Assembly (NCBI GenBank): GCA_011959105.1
Contig: BLLU01000194.1
Coordinates: forward strand, 1 to 59,751
From: Lachnospiraceae bacterium
Lineage (GTDB): Bacteria; Bacillota; Clostridia; Lachnospirales; Lachnospiraceae
DNA length: 59,751 nucleotides
Direction: 5' to 3'
Shown: piece by piece, positions 8,153 to 17,456 of the stretch
Layout of the letters: each line of letters begins with the position of its first letter
How positions within the stretch are numbered: position 1 is the first letter of the stretch
Made by a program: the position numbers and the translations under genes
Notes under the pieces: model-generated
Database searches by the model: none
What the model was told of the DNA's origin: nothing
Seen by the model: only the letters and a program-made list of their open reading frames with translations

Positions 8153-9017
8153 TGACTACAGGGAGTTTTGCCATAAACTATATCTGGCAACCTGGGAGGA
8201 AGAATTTCAAAAGAAATGTCAAAATCAGCAGAATCCATCGGCAATTCAGTCGGCTAGACAGGCAGCGCAAAGGCAAGCCATTGACAAGGTTCTTGTGGAA
8301 GCATTTTTAAAGTATTCTCCGAAAGTATCAGAGGGCGCTATATGGAAGGAAATCGCCTTGATTCATAAAATTCATGCTGCGGGGCTTTCGGAATATGGTA
8401 TTGCACATGGGCAACAGGCAGAAGTCATAGAGAGATGTTTGTCTGCCCACCAAAGTTGGATCAAAGCAAGCGGACATTCGTTTGAGAGGTATTTATCCAG
8501 TATTGACAGTGAGACATTGCGCAAAAATGAAATTCGTTTCATCCTACAATCAGAATTAACATATATGATAAGGAATAATCTACTTACCAATACATCTTCG
8601 GACATTCAGGGATTGCGTTCATGGGGGAAAGATTTTGATTTATATGCAATTCAATCTGTACATGGAGATGTCCATGTCTTTGGTTGCATACAATCCAAGA
8701 CGAGTATCCGAGATCGTGTAGGGCGGGATGTAACGTTCTCGCACAATGCCATGGATGGGCTGTTCTGGTCTGTTGGAATAACGCTGGATGGTAGTTTTTT
8801 GAATATGTCGGAATTTATTCACATGGTGAATGGTGGTGGATCTTATCAAAGAAATGGATGGCACGGAATGTATGCAATGTCGGGAATTGAGGAATCAAAC
8901 GATCGCATTTATAAGGTTGGTGATACTATGGAATTATTGATTGATCATACCGTTGCAGCGGCAAAACAGTTTATTACAGACCGCAGGCAGCTTAATGCAG
9001 CGTGGAAACCGAAATGA
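8145..9017 (+). CDS. type II restriction endonuclease, CCGG family (BsaWI-like)
   Basis: A 290-residue protein overlapping the methyltransferase by eight bases, the usual restriction-modification arrangement. A PD-(D/E)xK-type core is visible: D165 in GKDFDLYAI, then Q183-S-K185. K185 leads directly into TSIRDR, matching the K...R-(D/E)-R signature that CCGG-family enzymes (BsaWI, Cfr10I, NgoMIV, Bse634I) use to read a central CCGG. The N-terminal half is helical, as in BsaWI. I infer cleavage of a site containing CCGG; the flanking bases cannot be predicted. The catalytic glutamine replaces the more usual Glu or Asp. Confidence 0.78.
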   Translation: MSDDYREFCHKLYLATWEEEFQKKCQNQQNPSAIQSARQAAQRQAIDKVLVEAFLKYSPKVSEGAIWKEIALIHKIHAAGLSEYGIAHGQQAEVIERCLSAHQSWIKASGHSFERYLSSIDSETLRKNEIRFILQSELTYMIRNNLLTNTSSDIQGLRSWGKDFDLYAIQSVHGDVHVFGCIQSKTSIRDRVGRDVTFSHNAMDGLFWSVGITLDGSFLNMSEFIHMVNGGGSYQRNGWHGMYAMSGIEESNDRIYKVGDTMELLIDHTVAAAKQFITDRRQLNAAWKPK

Positions 9018-9038
9018 GCGGGAATGACTGGCTTCAAT

Positions 9039-9083
9039 AAGGGCGCTTTTGGAAACTGGCATGGAGTTTCTGAGAGCGCCTTT
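9039..9083 (+). terminator. hairpin closing the restriction-modification unit
   Basis: Arms at 9039-9056 and 9066-9083 pair over 18 positions (four are G-T pairs) around a 9-base loop, starting 22 bases after the endonuclease stop. No T-run follows, so it may be a weak terminator or an mRNA-stabilising hairpin. Confidence 0.5.
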
Positions 9084-9177
9084 AATCATATTTTCGCCCA
9101 AGCCTTCATAGTTTGTACCAGTATAGGGCGGAGGCGTTGCGTTTATGCTGTCCGGCCCAAATGCGGATTGATACGGC

Positions 9178-9198
9178 ATCGCAGGTTTCTCCTGCGAT
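9178..9198 (+). promoter_or_regulatory. perfect 8-bp hairpin just before the Ca-ATPase start
   Basis: ATCGCAGG (9178-9185) and CCTGCGAT (9191-9198) form a perfect stem with loop TTTCT, ending 20 bases before the ATPase ATG and about 12 bases before its ribosome binding site. It could be an operator or a 5' UTR structure. It has no T-run. Confidence 0.35.
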
Positions 9199-9218
9199 AT
9201 GCGGGAAAGGGGACAGGA

Positions 9219-11942
9219 ATGTTTGAAGCGAGGAGCATACAGGAGACATGCAGGGAACTGCAAAGCGACGGGGAGAGGGGACTGACCCGGCAGGAGGCGG
9301 TACGGCGCTATGGCGTTTACGGCAGGAACGCGCTTCAGGAAAAACGGAAAAAGACGGCGGCGGAATCGTTTCTCTCGCAGCTTAACGATCCTCTGATCTA
9401 TGTGCTGCTGGCGGCCGCCGTCATCTCCGTGCTGCTGGAGGAGACCAGCGACGCCATCATCATCGGCGTGGTGGTGGTGCTCAATGCCGTGGTGGGCATG
9501 ATCCAGGAAGGCAAGGCCCAGCGGGCTCTGGATTCCTTGAAGAAGCTGGTCAGCCCCAAGGCGTTTGTCATCCGCGAAGGCGTTCTGCACGAGGTGGAGG
9601 CATATACCCTGGTGGTGGGGGATTTGGTGAGTCTGGAGGCAGGCTGCCAGGTACCGGCGGACATGCGCCTGATGGAGAGTACCAATCTGCAGGCGGAGGA
9701 GTCCGCCCTCACCGGGGAATCTCTGCCCGCCTCCAAATCCGCCGCCTTCGTGGGCCAGGAAGGGATGCCTCTGGGGGACCGCCGGAACATGGTTTACATG
9801 TCCACTGTAATCACCGGCGGCAGAGGGCTGGGGATGGTGACTGCCACAGGCATGGATACGGAGATCGGCAAGATCGCCTCCCTGATCAACGAGGGGAAGG
9901 AAGAACAGACCCCGCTGCAGAAGCGTCTGGGGGATTTGGGAAAAGTGCTGAGCATTTTGTCTCTGCTTCTCTGTGCCGCTCTGTTTGGCATTGCCATCCT
10001 GCAGCGCCGCAATATTTTCGAGATGCTGCTCACCGCCATATCCCTGGCCGTGGCTGCCGTGCCGGAAGGACTTCCGGCGGTGGTCACCATCTGTCTGGCG
10101 CTGAGCGTCACCCGCATGGTGAGGGTACATACCATCGTCAGAAAGCTGCCTTCCGTGGAGACCCTGGGGGCCGTGAGCATTGTGTGTTCGGACAAAACCG
10201 GAACTCTTACCCAGAATCGCATGACGGTGGAGCAGTGCTATGCGGGCCAGAGGATGGTGCCGGTGAGGGAACTGGGCGGGCAGGAGTATGAAGCTCTGCT
10301 GGAGGGCATGACCCTCTGCAATGACGCGGTGCTGGCGGAGCATATCGGCGATCCCACGGAACTGGCGCTGCTGCAGCTGGCCCATGGCCTGGGGGTGGAC
10401 CGGGCGGAGCTGGAAAAGCGGATGCCCCGCCGCCGGGAACTGCCCTTTGACTCCGACCGAAAAATGATGTCCACTTTCCATTACCGGGGCGGCACGGGGG
10501 TGACTTTCACCAAAGGGGCGCCGGATGTGGTGCTGGGGCGCTGTACCCACATCATGGTGCGGGGCCAGTGCCTGCCCATGCAGCCGGGGCATGTCCGGCA
10601 GATCCGCAGGGCCATGGAGCAGATGGCGGACGAGGCTTTGCGTACTTTGGCCATCGCCATGCGGGTGGGAGATCCGGGGCAGCGGGTCAGAAGCACGGCT
10701 CCCGGTCAGGATGCCTGGGGCGCCTCTGCCGGGCCGGGGGCCTATGGAAACGGGATTCAGGAACAGGGTCTCACTTTCCTGGGCATGGTGGGTATGCGCG
10801 ACCCGGCCCGGCCCGAGGCTGCGGGGGCGGTGGCCACCTTCCGGCAGGCAGGGGTGGAGACCGTGATGATTACCGGAGACCATGTGGATACCGCGTATGC
10901 CATCGGCAGGCAGTTGGGCATCGTCCAGAGCAGGCAGCAGTGCATGACCGGCCAGGAACTGAGCCAGGTCAAAGAGGAGGAACTGGCCCATCGGCTGGCC
11001 CAGGTGCGGGTGTTTGCCAGAGTGGCGCCGGAACAGAAAGTACAGATCGTCACAGGATTCCAGCAGGCAGGTCATATCGTGGCCATGACCGGGGACGGGG
11101 TCAATGACGCCCCTTCCCTGAAAAAGGCGGATATCGGCATAGCCATGGGGGCCTCGGGCACGGATGTGGCGAAGCAGGCCTCAGACATGATCCTCACGGA
11201 CGACAATTTTGCCACCATTGAAAAGGCCATCGAGGAGGGCCGGGGCGTCTACGAAAATATCCGTAAATCCGTGATCTTCCTGCTCTCCTCCAATCTGGGA
11301 GAGATTGCCACCATGTTCCTGGCGGTGTGCTGCGGGCTGGCTTCTCCCCTGCGCTCCAGCCATATCCTGTGGATCAACCTGATTACCGATTCCCTTCCCG
11401 CGCTGGCGCTGGGGGTGGATCCCAATGATGCCAGATCCCTGATGCAGCATCCGCCCAGAAAGCCGGGGGAGAGCCTGTTCGCCCGGGGCGGCCTGGTCTG
11501 CACCTGTTTCTATGGGCTGCTGATCGCCGCCATCAGCCTGACGGCCTTTTTCCTGATTCCCCTGCGGGCCATGGCCACCCAGCATCTGCCGGTGACTTTG
11601 GAAAATATGGGCATGATGATGGCGCAGGAGGGCATTCTGCGCCGGGCCCAGACCTATGCTTTTACCGTATTGGGCATGAGCCAGCTGTTCCATGCGGTGG
11701 GAATGCGGGACATGGGGCGTTCGTTCTTTCGGATGAACCACCTGGAGAACAAGCTGATGATCCTGGCCTGTATCCTGGGCTTTCTGCTGCAGATCGCGGT
11801 GACGGAGGTTCCCATCCTGATTGCCGCTTTCGGTACCACCCATCTGCAATGGGGGGAATGGGGCATATTGACGCTGCTGGCCTCCTTCCCGCTGCTGGCT
11901 CACGAGGTTATGATCCTGGTGGGCGGGAGAAGGGAGGAATAA
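9219..11942 (+). CDS. calcium-transporting P-type ATPase (SERCA/PMR1-like)
   Basis: A 907-residue P2A-type ATPase that exports Ca2+ using ATP. In order: cation-ATPase N-terminal domain, first membrane pair, actuator domain with TGES (LTGESLP), M4 with [11 protein letters not shown], phosphorylation motif CSDKTGTLT with D325, nucleotide domain with KGAPD, hinge TGDGVNDAP, then the C-terminal helices. M5 [11 protein letters not shown] and M6 [13 protein letters not shown] keep the Asn/Glu and Asn/Thr/Asp ligands of calcium pumps. ATG 9219 follows GGACAGGA; the frame is open 65 codons upstream but lacks protein character there. It stands alone, directly after the restriction-modification island. 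Confidence 0.94.
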   Translation: MFEARSIQETCRELQSDGERGLTRQEAVRRYGVYGRNALQEKRKKTAAESFLSQLNDPLIYVLLAAAVISVLLEETSDAIIIGVVVVLNAVVGMIQEGKAQRALDSLKKLVSPKAFVIREGVLHEVEAYTLVVGDLVSLEAGCQVPADMRLMESTNLQAEESALTGESLPASKSAAFVGQEGMPLGDRRNMVYMSTVITGGRGLGMVTATGMDTEIGKIASLINEGKEEQTPLQKRLGDLGKVLSILSLLLCAALFGIAILQRRNIFEMLLTAISLAVAAVPEGLPAVVTICLALSVTRMVRVHTIVRKLPSVETLGAVSIVCSDKTGTLTQNRMTVEQCYAGQRMVPVRELGGQEYEALLEGMTLCNDAVLAEHIGDPTELALLQLAHGLGVDRAELEKRMPRRRELPFDSDRKMMSTFHYRGGTGVTFTKGAPDVVLGRCTHIMVRGQCLPMQPGHVRQIRRAMEQMADEALRTLAIAMRVGDPGQRVRSTAPGQDAWGASAGPGAYGNGIQEQGLTFLGMVGMRDPARPEAAGAVATFRQAGVETVMITGDHVDTAYAIGRQLGIVQSRQQCMTGQELSQVKEEELAHRLAQVRVFARVAPEQKVQIVTGFQQAGHIVAMTGDGVNDAPSLKKADIGIAMGASGTDVAKQASDMILTDDNFATIEKAIEEGRGVYENIRKSVIFLLSSNLGEIATMFLAVCCGLASPLRSSHILWINLITDSLPALALGVDPNDARSLMQHPPRKPGESLFARGGLVCTCFYGLLIAAISLTAFFLIPLRAMATQHLPVTLENMGMMMAQEGILRRAQTYAFTVLGMSQLFHAVGMRDMGRSFFRMNHLENKLMILACILGFLLQIAVTEVPILIAAFGTTHLQWGEWGILTLLASFPLLAHEVMILVGGRREE

Positions 11943-12054
11943 GCCTGTCCGTGCCGGATGCCCGGCATCCCAGGCGGTTTTAGTGGAAATATGGCACAGT
12001 CTGTGATAAAATGGGTGCTGCTATATATTGGAAAGCGGACAGGGAGGGCGGAAG

Positions 12055-13539
12055 ATGCTGCCGGAAGAGTTTCAAAGCAGAATGAGGTTACAACTGGGAG
12101 ACGAATACGGGGAGTTCCTGAAGGGACTGGAGGGGGAACGTCACAGGGCGCTGCGGGTGAATCCGCTGAAAGGCGGGGGGTGTCCGCAGGAAGCCAGGGA
12201 GCGTTTTCTGGCCCTGAGCCCCTGGCATCTGGAGGCTGTGCCCTGGGAGGAGGAAGGCTTTTACTACAGCCATGCTCTTCCCGGCCCGGGCAGACATCCC
12301 TACCATGAAGCGGGGGTCTATTACATCCAGGAGCCCAGTGCCATGGCCCCGGTGGTTTTTCTGGGGGCGGAACCGGGGGAGAAGGTGCTGGACCTCTGCG
12401 CCGCCCCCGGAGGTAAAAGCACCCAGATCGCCGGGAGGATGCGGGGCCGGGGACTGCTGGTGAGCAATGAGATCCATCCCCAGCGGGCCAGGGTATTGTC
12501 GGAGAATGTGGAACGGCTGGGGATTCGCAACTGCCTGGTTTTGAACGAGACGCCGGAACGGCTGACGGAGGTTTTTTCGGGGTATTTTGACCGTATCCTG
12601 GTGGATGCTCCCTGCTCCGGCGAGGGGATGTTCCGCAAAAATGAGAACGCCGGGGAGGAGTGGAGTCCGGAGAATGTGGAGCGGTGCGCCGCCAGGCAGG
12701 ATGGGATACTGGATTGTGCCGCGGCCATGCTGCGGCCTGGCGGCAGACTGGTATACTCCACCTGTACCTTTGCACCTCTGGAGGATGAGGGGAGCGTAAG
12801 CAGGCTGCTTTGCAGACATCCGGAGATGAAGGTCCTGGACCCCGCCCGGTGTCTGGCCGGGAGCGGCGGGGCGGCGGAAGCGGACGAAACGGAGGGTCTG
12901 AAAGGGGAGGCGCGCCTTGCCGCCTGGGGCTTTGCGCCGGGAAGAGCGGATTGGGCCGTGGAGGCCCCCGGCTCCCACATGGAAAAAACCCTCCGGCTCT
13001 GGCCCCACAGGCTGCGGGGAGAGGGACATTATCTGGCGGTGCTGCAAAAGGATGGCTCCCGAACCGGGGGAGAGGTCCGGAGTCTGTATGGGACGGAGCG
13101 GGGCATCCCGGAGAAGGAGTGCCGGGAATATCTGGAGTTCGCTGCGGAAACTTTGCGGGACAGGCCGGAGGGGATCTATCTGCGTTTCGGGGAACAGCTG
13201 TACCTGGCTCCCAGGGATCTGCCGGCCCTGAAGGGCCTGCATGTGCTGCGTCCCGGTCTGCATCTGGGTGCATTGAAAAAGAACCGCTTTGAACCTTCCC
13301 ATGCGCTGGCCCTGGCGCTCTGTCCCGGGGAGGTGCGGCGCTGCTGCCCGGTGGAGGGAGCGGGCGGGTCAGGAGAGAACGGTATCACGGCCCAGACCTA
13401 CCTGAAAGGCCAGACATTTCCTCTGGAGGGGGAGAAGGGCTGGTACCTGGTGACGGTGGATGGTTACAGCCTGGGCTGGGGGAAGCTGGCGGGAGGGATT
13501 ATGAAAAACCACTACCCCAAAGGGCTGCGGATGACATAA
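12055..13539 (+). CDS. RsmF/RsmB-type rRNA m5C methyltransferase
   Basis: A 494-residue NOL1/NOP2/Sun family methyltransferase that makes 5-methylcytosine in rRNA. Motif I is CAAPGGKSTQIA, motif IV is DAPCSGEGMF and motif VI is YSTCTFAP; the two family cysteines are Cys187 and Cys237. The roughly 200-residue C-terminal extension, rich in Gly and Arg and ending NHYPKGLR, resembles the RsmF/YebU-like RNA-binding tail. ATG 12055 follows AGGGAGGGCGG. It lies about 110 bases after the ATPase. Confidence 0.9.
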   Translation: MLPEEFQSRMRLQLGDEYGEFLKGLEGERHRALRVNPLKGGGCPQEARERFLALSPWHLEAVPWEEEGFYYSHALPGPGRHPYHEAGVYYIQEPSAMAPVVFLGAEPGEKVLDLCAAPGGKSTQIAGRMRGRGLLVSNEIHPQRARVLSENVERLGIRNCLVLNETPERLTEVFSGYFDRILVDAPCSGEGMFRKNENAGEEWSPENVERCAARQDGILDCAAAMLRPGGRLVYSTCTFAPLEDEGSVSRLLCRHPEMKVLDPARCLAGSGGAAEADETEGLKGEARLAAWGFAPGRADWAVEAPGSHMEKTLRLWPHRLRGEGHYLAVLQKDGSRTGGEVRSLYGTERGIPEKECREYLEFAAETLRDRPEGIYLRFGEQLYLAPRDLPALKGLHVLRPGLHLGALKKNRFEPSHALALALCPGEVRRCCPVEGAGGSGENGITAQTYLKGQTFPLEGEKGWYLVTVDGYSLGWGKLAGGIMKNHYPKGLRMT

Positions 13540-13616
13540 GCGGGATTTTTCATAAAACAAACAATTTTCTCTTCTCATATGGATAAAAAGATGGTAATAT
13601 AGATAAAAGTATTTGA

Positions 13617-15264
<1,648 letters not shown>

Positions 15265-15285
15265 AACAGAAATATGAGACATCCA

Positions 15286-15355
15286 TATCCCCGCAATATC
15301 CGGCTGAACGCCGCATGCAATGCCGCCTGCAGCTGAACCGGATATTGTGGGGATA
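15286..15355. repeat. intergenic long palindrome, copy A
   Basis: The arms at 15287-15303 and 15338-15354 pair over 17 positions with a single G-T wobble, extended outward by one T-A pair. A 34-base GC-rich core between them can fold further. The outer arm (ATCCCCG...) and right edge (GGGGATACG) resemble the copies at 25.9 and 27.3 kb. It lies in the gap before spoVAD, about 100 bases before its start. Confidence 0.8.
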
Positions 15356-15452
15356 CGCCGTCCGGGGACAATACATGTTTTTTCCCGAAAAGGATATACT
15401 ATCCGCAGACAGGCGCACGGCCCATGGTCCGGCAGCGCGGAAAGGGGAAAAC

Positions 15453-16487
15453 ATGAATCAGACCACGGGAAAATCCAGTATTCGGCTGGAGAAAAAAGTA
15501 TATATTTTAAACAGTGCCAGCATTGTGGGCAAAAAGGAGGGGGAAGGCCCTCTGGGAAATCTTTTTGACATGGTGGGGGAGGACGATCTGTTTGGCTGCG
15601 GCACCTGGGAGGAGGCGGAGAGCAATCTTCAGAAAGACGCCGTCTACATGGCCCTGGGGAAGGCGGGGAAAACGGCGGAGGATATCCGTTATCTCTTTGC
15701 GGGGGATTTGCTTGGTCAGTCCATTGCGACTTCTTTTGGCCTCGCTTCCTACCAGATACCGCTGCTGGGGGTTTACGGGGCCTGTTCCACCTGCGGAGAG
15801 TCCCTGACTCTGGGAGCCATGGCGGTGTCCGCAGGGTATGCGGACTATGTGGCCTGTGTGACTTCCAGCCATTTTGCCAGCGCGGAGAAGGAGTTCCGTT
15901 TTCCGCTGGAATACGGGAACCAGAGACCCCTGTCCGCCAGTTGGACGGTGACGGGCAGCGGTGCTTTCATTCTGGGGGGAGAACCGGAGAGCGGTCCCCA
16001 GGGGCAGCCTCCCCGGGCGGCCATCACGGGTATGACCGTGGGGCGGATTGTGGACTATGGGCTGAAGGATTCCATGAACATGGGGGCCTGCATGGCTCCG
16101 GCGGCGGCGGACACGCTGGTACAGCATTTTCTGGACTTTAACCTGATGCCGGAGGCCTACGACCGGATTATCACCGGGGATTTGGGCAGTGTGGGACAGA
16201 CGGTGCTGCTGGAACTGCTGCGGGACAAGGGATACGATATTGCCGGGCAGCATATGGACTGCGGCATTGAGATCTTTGACGCCCAATCCCAGGACACCCA
16301 TGCGGGAGGCAGCGGCTGCGGCTGCAGTGCGGTGACGCTTTCCGCCTATATATTAAAGCAGCTGGAGGAGGGCCACTGGAAGAAAGTGCTGTTCATGCCC
16401 ACCGGCGCCCTGCTGAGCAAAACCAGTTTCAACGAGGGAAAGAGCGTGCCGGGAATCGCCCATGCAGTGGTGCTGGAAGCTCTGTAG
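15453..16487 (+). CDS. spoVAD: stage V sporulation protein AD
   Basis: A 344-residue thiolase-fold protein that binds dipicolinic acid on the outside of the spore inner membrane. Family hallmarks visible are VYILNSASIVGKKEGEGPLG, GVYGACSTCGESL, TSSHFASAEKEFRFPLEYGNQR and HAGGSGCGCSAV. Its length matches the usual 338-345. ATG 15453 follows AAAGGGGAAAAC; an upstream in-frame opening of 46 codons runs through the palindrome and is not protein-like. Normally it follows spoVAC directly, but here it sits with spoVAE 13.6 kb away from spoVAA-AB-AC. Confidence 0.95.
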   Translation: MNQTTGKSSIRLEKKVYILNSASIVGKKEGEGPLGNLFDMVGEDDLFGCGTWEEAESNLQKDAVYMALGKAGKTAEDIRYLFAGDLLGQSIATSFGLASYQIPLLGVYGACSTCGESLTLGAMAVSAGYADYVACVTSSHFASAEKEFRFPLEYGNQRPLSASWTVTGSGAFILGGEPESGPQGQPPRAAITGMTVGRIVDYGLKDSMNMGACMAPAAADTLVQHFLDFNLMPEAYDRIITGDLGSVGQTVLLELLRDKGYDIAGQHMDCGIEIFDAQSQDTHAGGSGCGCSAVTLSAYILKQLEEGHWKKVLFMPTGALLSKTSFNEGKSVPGIAHAVVLEAL

Positions 16488-16537
16488 ACCTGTGATATTT
16501 ATAAAATGTAAAATTTCATTAAGATTGAGAATATCTC

Positions 16538-16566
16538 TTGCAATGCTTCGTTTTTTCTAGTACAAT
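16538..16566 (+). promoter_or_regulatory. possible promoter of the small gene and spoVAE
   Basis: TTGCAA at 16538-16543, a 17-base spacer and TACAAT at 16561-16566. A GC-rich inverted repeat (GCGGCG to GGCGCCGC, about 16583-16628) lies in the leader that follows. Confidence 0.5.
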
Positions 16567-16659
16567 TCTTCTCAAAAGGGTCAGCGGCGTCATGCCTGCG
16601 CCTGAAACGGCGCCCGGTGTGGCGCCGCAGAACTTACATTGAGTAAAGGCGGCTGTGTA

Positions 16660-16911
16660 ATGCGCAGGATGGAATTTAAGATGGAGAGGCAGGGGCTGTT
16701 GGAAGTGGGGCAGGATGTGACGGTCACAGAGGGTCTGCTGCCCAGCAACTATTATTATATCATTGATCCGTCCCTGGCCATGTCGGGGAACATCCCTTTC
16801 CGTTACCGGCTGAAATCCCGGGCGGGCAGGGTGATAGACATTCAGGAGAATGCCCGGGGTTTCTATGTGACGGCGGAGTTTGACGAGCCGGAGGTGGATA
16901 TGCCGGGCTAA
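16660..16911 (+). CDS. small hypothetical protein between spoVAD and spoVAE
   Basis: An 83-residue soluble protein with no signal peptide, membrane helix or motif that I know. ATG 16660 has AAAGGCGG seven bases upstream; an in-frame TTG lies 7 codons earlier. The composition is mixed, with an acidic C-terminus (FDEPEVDMPG). Its position inside the spoVAD-spoVAE pair suggests a sporulation role, but that is inference from location only. Confidence 0.65.
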   Translation: MRRMEFKMERQGLLEVGQDVTVTEGLLPSNYYYIIDPSLAMSGNIPFRYRLKSRAGRVIDIQENARGFYVTAEFDEPEVDMPG

Positions 16912-17002
16912 AGGCGTCCGGGTGCATAGATTTATGGATATCGCAGATACTACTTTCGAAGAAGCCTGTCGTCTCAAGGCGGGCTTGGAAGGAGTGAAGC
17001 GA

Positions 17003-17359
17003 ATGGATTATATCAATGCTTTTTGGGTAGGCGGTCTGATCTGTGCCCTGGTGCAGATCCTGATGGAAAAGACCAAGATGATGCCGGGGCGGATTATGGT
17101 GCTGCTGGTGGTGCTGGGGGCCTGTATCAGTGTAGTTGGCTGGTATGAGCCTTTTCAGGAATTTGCCGGGGCGGGGGCCGGTGTGCCTCTGCTGGGATTC
17201 GGCAATGTGCTGATGAAAGGGGTCAAGGAGGCCGTGGATGAACAGGGGCTGCTGGGCCTCTGGGCAGGCGGCTTTAAGGCAGGCGCGGTGGGAACTTCCG
17301 CGGCGCTGATTTTCGGCTATCTGGCCAGCCTGCTGTTCAATCCCAAATCGAAAGACTGA
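17003..17359 (+). CDS. spoVAE: stage V sporulation protein AE
   Basis: A 118-residue membrane protein of the SpoVAE(b) family, with the typical FWVGGLICALVQILMEKTK start, four hydrophobic segments and a GLLGLWAGGFKA segment. It is the third essential member of the SpoVAC-AD-AE dipicolinic acid channel. ATG 17003 follows GGAAGGAG; the frame is open further upstream without a ribosome binding site. It is followed by an LTA-synthase-like gene. Confidence 0.92.
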   Translation: MDYINAFWVGGLICALVQILMEKTKMMPGRIMVLLVVLGACISVVGWYEPFQEFAGAGAGVPLLGFGNVLMKGVKEAVDEQGLLGLWAGGFKAGAVGTSAALIFGYLASLLFNPKSKD

Positions 17360-17456
17360 ACCGACAGCAGCACGCATGCCGCAGAAGGTCCCAGGGGGCG
17401 CGTGAAAAGGAACCGGGGCGTGCAAGTATAAAGGGACGAAGGATGAAGAAAATATT

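Noticed and set aside
6384..9098. Terminal inverted repeats or target duplications bounding the restriction-modification island
   Set aside because: I looked at both edges and saw no convincing matching repeats, so the boundaries are given only by composition and gene content.
9024..9218. 65-codon N-terminal extension of the calcium ATPase
   Set aside because: It crosses a terminator-like hairpin and the ATCGCAGG stem and has no similarity to P-type ATPase N-termini.
8934..11075. 713-codon minus-strand open frame
   Set aside because: It mirrors the calcium ATPase gene, whose motifs are unambiguous. The antisense frame has low-complexity His/Gln/Pro-rich composition and no ribosome binding site.
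11900..13273. 457-codon minus-strand open frame
   Set aside because: Proline/Arg/Ser-rich antisense shadow of the rRNA methylase gene, created by high GC.
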